Positions 56,626 through 64,000 of a stretch of 64,000 bases of DNA are shown piece after piece. How positions within the stretch are numbered: the first letter of the stretch is position 1; the number at the start of each line of letters is the position of its first letter. The position numbers and the translations under genes are program-made. The notes beneath the pieces were generated by a model. It did no database searches and had not been told where the DNA came from. It saw nothing but the letters and a program-made list of their open reading frames with translations. Origin of the DNA: Verrucomicrobiales bacterium (lineage in GTDB: Bacteria; Verrucomicrobiota; Verrucomicrobiia; Verrucomicrobiales; DEV007); NCBI GenBank assembly GCA_029213065.1, contig JARGPH010000028.1, positions 22,921 to 86,920 on the forward strand, read 5' to 3'.

Positions 56626-56639
56626 GAGCAGTTCGAGGA

Positions 56640-59600
56640 TTAGTTCAGATAAACGAACTCGTTGAGGTTGAGAAGCGCGTGGCAAAAATGAACAAAGGCC
56701 GCTTCCGGATCGGGTGCGGATTTGAGCATTGTCAGGGTGTGTGCTCTTTCCTCTGCGTCGGGAGCGCGTCCGAGGGTTCTTTCAAACGCGGTATCGATCC
56801 GCGAGGTGAGATTGTCACCGGCGATGGACTTCGCTTTCTTCGCGAGAGCTTCGGCGCGATTCATCATGAACTCGCTGTTGAGAAGGTAGAGCGGCTGCAG
56901 AGCGACGGTGGAGACCTCGCGGTGAGAGCAACTCGAGATCACTTCAGGGCCATCGAACATCGTCATGACCCGCGGCATCTCGCTGCGGCGCTGGGTCAGG
57001 TAAACGGTTCGTCGCAGGTTCGCTTCCTCGCGCTCAGGATCGACGCCGGGGCCGCCGACGTCGGGTTTCAGTTCACCGGTCGCAGTAAGGACGGCATCCC
57101 GGATCGCCTCCGCCTCGAGCCTGCGCTGCGGCCAGTTCCAGAGGTAAGTGTTGTCGGGATCGCGCTCGGCGTTGGCTTCATTGTATGCCCGTTTCTGTCG
57201 GTAAGTCGATGACATCACGATGAGCCGGTGAATGTGCTTCGTGCTCCAGTTATTTTCGATCAACTCAGCGGCGAGCCAGTCGAGCAGTTCGGGGTGACTC
57301 GGAGCTTCGCCCTGAATGCCGAAGTCGCCCGGAGTGGCGACAATGCCTTTTCCAAAATGAAACTGCCAGAGCCGGTTCACCCAGACGCGGGAGACGAGCG
57401 GGTTATCGGGATCGCTCATCCAGTCGGCCAATTCGGTGCGTGTCAGGGCTTTGTCGTCGCTGCCTTCGGCCTTGCCGAGGACCTCGGGCCAGCCGCTCTC
57501 GATAACAGGACCCGGTTGAGTGACTTCGCCCCGAATGAGGAGTCGAGCCTTCGCGGTTTTGAGGATCTCAGGATTCCACGGGAGGGGATCACGGTTTACG
57601 ACGGGAAGTCTCTCGACGCCGGCGACAGTGGTTTTGGGGGAATGGAAGCCCCAGGTGTGAGCTTGAGTGGTGTGGGCAAATTTTTTCTGCTTCACGAGCT
57701 TCGCTGCCTCGCTCATGTAGAATTTGTAGGAGCCGGCCGACATCCAGTCTTCGAGGTTGGTTGGGTTGGGAGTGTCGGGATCGTTCAGGGAAACATTGCC
57801 GAGCTGTCCGTCGACGAAGAAAGCCTGCATCCGGTAGTAGTCCCGCTGGCTGATCTGATCGAACTTGTGATTATGACACTGCGCGCATTCAAGAGTGAGG
57901 CCGAGCATGGCGCTTCCGGTCGCGTTGACGATGTCGACGAGGACGTCATTTCGCTGAAGCGCTTTGTCCATCTGGTTGCCGGAGATTCGGGCGGCAGCGA
58001 GAAAGCCGGTCGCGATGAGGTTTTCGTCGCGGCGGGGTTCTAATTCATCGCCTGCGAGCTGCTCTTTTAAAAAGCGGTCGTAGGGCTTGTCGTCATTGAA
58101 GGCGTCGATGACGTAGTCGCGATACCGCCACGCGTAGGGGCGGGGGATATCGTGCTGGTAGCCGTGGCTTTCGCCCCAGCGGGCAAGGTCGAGCCAGTAG
58201 CGCCCCCAGCGTTCCCCGTAGTGCGGTGACTCTAACAAACGATCAACCAAGTCGGCGTAAGCGGTGCCGGATGAATGGTTCAGGAAGTTTTCGATTTCCT
58301 CCGGTGTGGGCGGCAGTCCGATAAGATCGAGTGAAAGGCGGCGAATCAAGGTGCGGCGGGAGGCTTCTTCCGCGGGTTCCAGTTGGTGTTTCTCCTGCGC
58401 GACGGCGACGAAAGCATCGACCGGTGTTCGCACCCGGTCGGTATCCTTCGGCGTGGGGATTTGAGGGCGCTTCACCGGTTGGAAGGACCAGTGGTCCGAG
58501 CTCGCGTTGGGTTCGGGGAGAAGCTTCTCATCCCATTGGAGACCCTGATCAATCCACGATCGCAAGAGATCCGATTCCAGTGGAGTGAGGGCGCGCTCAC
58601 CTTCCTCCGGGGGTGGCATCTGCTTTTTCGGGTCTTTTGAAACGGTGAGGGCGAAGAGTTTGCTGTTGGCCCCGTCGCCGGGAATCGCGAGCGGGTCTCC
58701 GGTGCTGTAGCCGAGGACTTCGCTGCGGACGTCGAGGCGATAGCCGGAATCTGAATTCGCTCCCTTGTGGCAGGAGAAGCATTTCTTTTTGAGGAGAGGG
58801 TAAACATCGTCGTTGAAACTGACCGTCTTCGTCCAGAGGGAAGGCGGCAGGTTGTGCGTGATTTCCCGGGGCGGCTGCTTTTTGTCAGCGGAGAGATCGA
58901 GAACGTCGATCCAGGAGCGGCTCAGGGCGAGGTCATCGATGAGAATGCGGTCGGAGGCTTCGGTCTTTCGTCCTGTCGCAAACCCAATCCAGCGCACAAA
59001 GTTGACTCCGTTTTTTTGAACGACTTTGGCGGCCGGTTTTTTGAGGTCTTCCGGTTCCGGATCGATCCACAATTCGAGCCGGTCGAAGGCGGCTCGTTCG
59101 TCAGGATCGGTTTTGCTGAGGCGGGTCACGACCTGATAATTCTCTCCGCGTTTCAGATCAACGGTGCTCCACGTGGTCCGGTCGCTGCCGATCCGGGCAA
59201 TGAAGACCACCTTTCCTTTCTTCGGTCCCTGGTCGGCGACGTGGATCCCGATGTTGGGAATCCCTGCACTGTGAACGGCGCGGTCTCCTCCGTCGACGCG
59301 ATCGAACCACATCACGAAGAATTCGCTGTCGTCGCTCTTTGCGTCTTTCTCGGGATCGTAGCGAAAGTTGAAACGGGCGAAGAGTTCCTCACCCCGGAAT
59401 GACGTTTTCAGTTCACGGCGGAGCGGGTTGTTCCGTTCGCCGGTTCCCTGAATGAGAACTTCGCGGGGGTGCTCTTCTTTTCCGTCGACGAGCAAAGCGG
59501 GGCGTTGGCCTGAAAGAATCCATTTGCCGTTCCAGCCAAACCCTTCGTCGCCGGACTGCCATCCTGATTCCAGGTAGGTGAATTCCTCTGAGGCAATTCT

Positions 59601-59666
59601 ATCCTCTGCGCCGCAGCAGGCAGTAATGAGTAGGGCGGCAAAACCGATTGGAAAAGAGATGTTCAT
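56640..59666 (-). CDS. Large secreted protein with LamG-like, cytochrome, DUF1549 and DUF1553 domains
   Basis: 1008 aa. Signal peptide ([20 protein letters not shown]). Residues about 25-270: a LamG-like beta-sandwich. About 285-375: planctomycete cytochrome domain with [23 protein letters not shown]1549 at about 415-620 ([30 protein letters not shown]) and DUF1553 at about 740-1000 ([31 protein letters not shown]). It is the first gene of a two-gene unit with the DUF1501 gene. Exported, function unknown. Confidence 0.92.
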   Translation of the reverse strand: MNISFPIGFAALLITACCGAEDRIASEEFTYLESGWQSGDEGFGWNGKWILSGQRPALLVDGKEEHPREVLIQGTGERNNPLRRELKTSFRGEELFARFNFRYDPEKDAKSDDSEFFVMWFDRVDGGDRAVHSAGIPNIGIHVADQGPKKGKVVFIARIGSDRTTWSTVDLKRGENYQVVTRLSKTDPDERAAFDRLELWIDPEPEDLKKPAAKVVQKNGVNFVRWIGFATGRKTEASDRILIDDLALSRSWIDVLDLSADKKQPPREITHNLPPSLWTKTVSFNDDVYPLLKKKCFSCHKGANSDSGYRLDVRSEVLGYSTGDPLAIPGDGANSKLFALTVSKDPKKQMPPPEEGERALTPLESDLLRSWIDQGLQWDEKLLPEPNASSDHWSFQPVKRPQIPTPKDTDRVRTPVDAFVAVAQEKHQLEPAEEASRRTLIRRLSLDLIGLPPTPEEIENFLNHSSGTAYADLVDRLLESPHYGERWGRYWLDLARWGESHGYQHDIPRPYAWRYRDYVIDAFNDDKPYDRFLKEQLAGDELEPRRDENLIATGFLAAARISGNQMDKALQRNDVLVDIVNATGSAMLGLTLECAQCHNHKFDQISQRDYYRMQAFFVDGQLGNVSLNDPDTPNPTNLEDWMSAGSYKFYMSEAAKLVKQKKFAHTTQAHTWGFHSPKTTVAGVERLPVVNRDPLPWNPEILKTAKARLLIRGEVTQPGPVIESGWPEVLGKAEGSDDKALTRTELADWMSDPDNPLVSRVWVNRLWQFHFGKGIVATPGDFGIQGEAPSHPELLDWLAAELIENNWSTKHIHRLIVMSSTYRQKRAYNEANAERDPDNTYLWNWPQRRLEAEAIRDAVLTATGELKPDVGGPGVDPEREEANLRRTVYLTQRRSEMPRVMTMFDGPEVISSCSHREVSTVALQPLYLLNSEFMMNRAEALAKKAKSIAGDNLTSRIDTAFERTLGRAPDAEERAHTLTMLKSAPDPEAAFVHFCHALLNLNEFVYLN

Positions 59667-59774
59667 GGAACTCGACCATGGATCGTATCGGTATACTACG
59701 AAATGGCGAGTGGCGGCATAGTGGTCCGAATTGACTTGTATATAGTGCCTTACCTCAGGTCGAAGTGCGTTGCA

Positions 59775-60584
59775 TCATTCGGTAGTCCGATTGAAAAGCC
59801 CGAGCTTTTTCCCGCTGTTGACCATTTTGATACTGTGTCTCACGAGATCAAGACCGCCCGCATCGCCATGACCGGGGACGACTTTTTCGGCGTCGGGGTA
59901 GTTTTTTAAAAGCCCATTTAACATGATTGGCCAACTCTTCGCGTCGGCTTCTTTGACGTAGCCGATGTTCGCGGCTTCGAGGGATTTTACGGCGCATCCT
60001 CCGAAAAGGATCTTCTGCGCGGGGAGCCAGGCGATGATGTTGTCAGTGGTGTGGCCGCCGCCTTCATAGGAGAGAAGCACTTCGGTTTCCCCGCGTTGGA
60101 GGGATTTGGTTTTCTCGAACGTGTTTCGGGGAACTTCCTTTTCCTCCTCTTTCAGTTTTTCCGCGGTTTGCTTCAGAGCCCAGGAATCCGCGCCCTGTCG
60201 ATGCGCTTCGGCAAGGCCGCCGGCGCAGTCGTCGTGAGAATGCGTTGGAATCACCAACTCAATCTCGACGCCCTGCTCTGATCTGAACCATCCAAAAAGT
60301 GTCTTCGTTTGACCGTCCGTCCACGGCAGGTCAATCGCGATGCCTTTGCCGTCGGAGACGATGACAAGACCGTTTGCAGGTACGAGGCCGAAGCCCTCGA
60401 CTTCACGGAAACTGATGTGTATCCATACATCGTCATCGATTTTCTGAACCGTCACTTCGTCAGAAAGCGTGATCACTTTTTCGTTTCCGCTGACGAGATT
60501 CGGTGCGCAGCTGAACCAGCCAATCAGTGCGGAAACTATTGAAACCCGGAGATAGGTTCGATGAAATTTAGAATAGGTGTTCAT
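59775..60584 (-). CDS. Class B1 metallo-beta-lactamase homologue
   Basis: 269 aa from the ATG at 60584; a longer frame to 60725 is not supported. Signal peptide (about 1-35). The zinc ligands of subclass B1 are all present: HSHDD (HxHxD), GGGHTTDN (His), FGGCAVKS with Cys 19 residues after that His and the Lys three residues further on, and VPGHGD (final His). AANIGYVKEAD has the Asn-x-Gly loop. Residues and spacing match carbapenemase-type B1 enzymes. Substrate specificity cannot be read from sequence. Confidence 0.88.
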   Translation of the reverse strand: MNTYSKFHRTYLRVSIVSALIGWFSCAPNLVSGNEKVITLSDEVTVQKIDDDVWIHISFREVEGFGLVPANGLVIVSDGKGIAIDLPWTDGQTKTLFGWFRSEQGVEIELVIPTHSHDDCAGGLAEAHRQGADSWALKQTAEKLKEEEKEVPRNTFEKTKSLQRGETEVLLSYEGGGHTTDNIIAWLPAQKILFGGCAVKSLEAANIGYVKEADAKSWPIMLNGLLKNYPDAEKVVPGHGDAGGLDLVRHSIKMVNSGKKLGLFNRTTE

Positions 60585-60763
60585 GTTTGAAATGGAAGTG
60601 GGATAGTTGAGTTCTTCTACTCTGGAGCTCTGAGGAACTTGCGTTCCCGGCTTGCTGCAGCCAGTCGATGGAATCGTTAGGGGGTATGGGATCACTCTAC
60701 GGTGGGTTATTGAGCAAGTTTTCAATAGAACCGGATTTTCCCGGGAGCCGTAATCCTCCTGCT

Positions 60764-60979
60764 ATGGAAAATAAAAATCTCTCTCTTCTCAGCAAAACCT
60801 GTTTCATCTTCGGGTTCGTTTCAATTCTCGGTTCCATCGCGATCTGGTTTCTTACCGGAGGGACGGAACCGGAAACGAAAGCGCACGCAGAGCGATTTGG
60901 AATCTTCGTCGGTTTGTGGGCCCCAACTTTTTTCATTCTCTCAAATCGCTTCGGTCGTTTCGCCGAAAACAGAGCCTAG
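60764..60979 (+). CDS. Small two-helix membrane protein
   Basis: 71 aa from the ATG at 60764. Two hydrophobic stretches (CFIFGFVSILGSIAIWFL and FGIFVGLWAPTFFILSN). Not recognised. It is divergent from the beta-lactamase gene, whose start is 180 bp away. Confidence 0.55.
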   Translation: MENKNLSLLSKTCFIFGFVSILGSIAIWFLTGGTEPETKAHAERFGIFVGLWAPTFFILSNRFGRFAENRA

Positions 60980-61036
60980 AATTGTCTCTTATTGGAAGGG
61001 TTTCTGCGTCCCGGGGATCGAATCTTCAGACACAGG

Positions 61037-62059
61037 TCAAAGCGGGTCGAATGAAAATGGAAGTGGAGCGCCGCCTTCGCTGGCGGATTTCTCTGCGGTC
61101 TCCATCACGGCGAGGGCGTGAGCGGCTTCGATCGGCCGAATCACAGTGGGTGCGGTTTCCTCGCGAATGCAAGAGGCGAAGTAGGCAAGCTCCCGCTCGA
61201 GCGCGCCTACCTGACGTCCGTGCTGCATTGGCCAGTACATCGTATCGGGCTGTTTCGAGCCAGCCCCGTCGGTGATCGTCAGCCCGGTGTTGGCACAGTC
61301 GATACTGAGTTTTCCCTCCGTGCCGATGATCTCCATTTTCGCATCGATTCCGGTGGAGACACTTTCGGGAAGGCACCAGACCGTTTCGATAACACCGATG
61401 GCCTCGTCCTTTCCAAAGTGGAGCATCGCCCAGCCGAGATCAGGGTATTGGAACTGATCGATTTTGATGTTCCGCCCCGTCACTTCTGCAGGGCATTGCC
61501 CACCGAGAAACCACATCATGAGATCGGCATCATGAATTCCATCGCCGATCAAAGGGGAGATTTTATCGAGCCGAATGTTCCCCGGTGCCTTTGGCAAATT
61601 CCGGCGCGCGTGCATCGAAACAATCCGCCCGATCCGGCCCGCATCGATGGCCTCTTTTGCGAGAGTGACCCGGGTATCGAACCGGCAGACATGGCCGACC
61701 ATGAGATATCCCGCAGCTCTTTCAGCCGCCTCCAGAATCTCGCGACACTGTTCGCCGGTGGCAGCCATAGGCTTTTCCAAAAGGACGTGTTTACCGCTCT
61801 TGAGCGCGGCGAGAGCGACTTCGTGATGCTCCTGCCAGTGGGTCGTGATGCTGACCGCGTCGATCGAAGGGTCGTTGAGAATCTCCCGATAGTCGGTCGT
61901 CGCAAGTGAAACGGGGAACTCACGCAGGGCCTCCTCTAATCGTTCCCCGTTCCGGTTGGAAAGGGCAACGAGCTCACTGCCCGGCAAGGTGGAAAGGACA
62001 CGGGCATGGATTTTCCCGAAACGTCCCGCGCCGATCACAGCCCATTTGATGGTTTTCAT
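61037..62059 (-). CDS. Gfo/Idh/MocA-family oxidoreductase
   Basis: 340 aa. NAD(P)-binding Rossmann start KWAVIGAGRFGKIHARVL, then the dinucleotide block HVLLEKPMAATGEQCREILE (with the EKP element) and a C-terminal alpha/beta domain. These enzymes oxidise or reduce sugars or inositols; the substrate is not clear. No sugar gene is adjacent. Confidence 0.88.
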   Translation of the reverse strand: MKTIKWAVIGAGRFGKIHARVLSTLPGSELVALSNRNGERLEEALREFPVSLATTDYREILNDPSIDAVSITTHWQEHHEVALAALKSGKHVLLEKPMAATGEQCREILEAAERAAGYLMVGHVCRFDTRVTLAKEAIDAGRIGRIVSMHARRNLPKAPGNIRLDKISPLIGDGIHDADLMMWFLGGQCPAEVTGRNIKIDQFQYPDLGWAMLHFGKDEAIGVIETVWCLPESVSTGIDAKMEIIGTEGKLSIDCANTGLTITDGAGSKQPDTMYWPMQHGRQVGALERELAYFASCIREETAPTVIRPIEAAHALAVMETAEKSASEGGAPLPFSFDPL

Positions 62060-62176
62060 GCGGAGAAGCTATCCGCGGCATTCACCAAGGTCAAAACGGC
62101 TCTGCCACACAATGAAGTGCCGATGGCGGCGTCTTTTTCGCGGATTCAGCCTCTTTTCACAAACGGGTAAACCTAC

Positions 62177-62210
62177 TTGACATTTACATGTTTTTTATGA
62201 TATTTATAAT
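62177..62210 (+). promoter_or_regulatory. Sigma70-type promoter of the prepilin-like gene
   Basis: TATAAT at 62205-62210 with TTTACA at 62183-62188 (16-nt spacer). A TTGACA at 62177-62182 gives a 22-nt spacer and is less likely. The 35-40 bp after the -10 box lead into the ATG at 62248. Confidence 0.6.
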
Positions 62211-62247
62211 AATTGCAATTTTATGTGGGGGTCATCCACGGAAGGGT

Positions 62248-64000
<1,753 letters not shown>

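Overview
The window reads as a piece of a Verrucomicrobiota chromosome (PVC superphylum). The evidence is two clusters of the secreted families typical of that group: DUF1501 'RRD' Tat proteins, DUF1549/DUF1553 proteins with planctomycete-type cytochrome motifs, and a WD40/cytochrome protein. A sulfatase, a GH16 glycoside hydrolase, a zinc-ribbon Ser/Thr kinase and verrucomicrobial secreted hypotheticals are also present. Most of the sequence is moderately G+C-rich, with a visibly more A+T-rich accessory patch at about 34.2-36.6 kb. I see no rRNA gene, convincing tRNA gene, CRISPR array or intact transposase.

Layout. 1-9.0 kb: a partial Ser/Thr kinase, a secreted beta-helix protein, and a four-gene minus-strand operon (WD40-cytochrome, DUF1549/1553, DUF1501, PPC). 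9.1-13.7 kb: a three-gene ECF sigma unit arranged like cnrY-cnrX-cnrH, followed by a metal-binding lipoprotein and a TonB-dependent receptor. 13.7-22.6 kb: an OmpA-like protein, a three-domain acetyl-CoA hydrolase/GNAT/histone-deacetylase fusion, a phosphoesterase, membrane and secreted hypotheticals, and a YcaQ-type DNA glycosylase. 23.4-33.8 kb: a nitrogen-scavenging block with two isochorismatase-fold hydrolases (one matching biuret hydrolase residue by residue), a permease in two overlapping ORFs, an outer-membrane protein, a cupin, a hybrid kinase with a sigma54 activator, and an allophanate hydrolase. Two matching sigma54-type promoters with a shared upstream motif appear to head the two transcription units.

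34.2-36.5 kb: an integron-like array of four small minus-strand cassette ORFs separated by attC-like sites, with no integrase, bounded by perfect palindromes. 36.7-51.3 kb: housekeeping genes (recN, an MBL hydrolase, GH16, an ABC ATPase, an M42 peptidase, a lipid A-type acyltransferase, trkA-trkH-recG) with a 256-bp tandem duplication. 51.4-64 kb: a sulfatase, small membrane hypotheticals, a lipoprotein MsrB, a second DUF1501/DUF1553 pair, a class B1 metallo-beta-lactamase homologue, a Gfo/Idh oxidoreductase, and a prepilin-like von Willebrand A protein that runs off the window inside a poly-aspartate tract.

How the genes may work together. In the nitrogen block, triuret or biuret could enter through the outer-membrane protein and permease, be cut to allophanate by the isochorismatase-fold hydrolases, and be finished to ammonia and CO2 by the allophanate hydrolase. 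The kinase/sigma54-activator pair would switch on both units. In the metal block, the periplasmic sensor would release the ECF factor when it binds metal, with the lipoprotein and receptor as the nearest plausible targets. These assignments come from motif reading and recalled family knowledge, without database searches.
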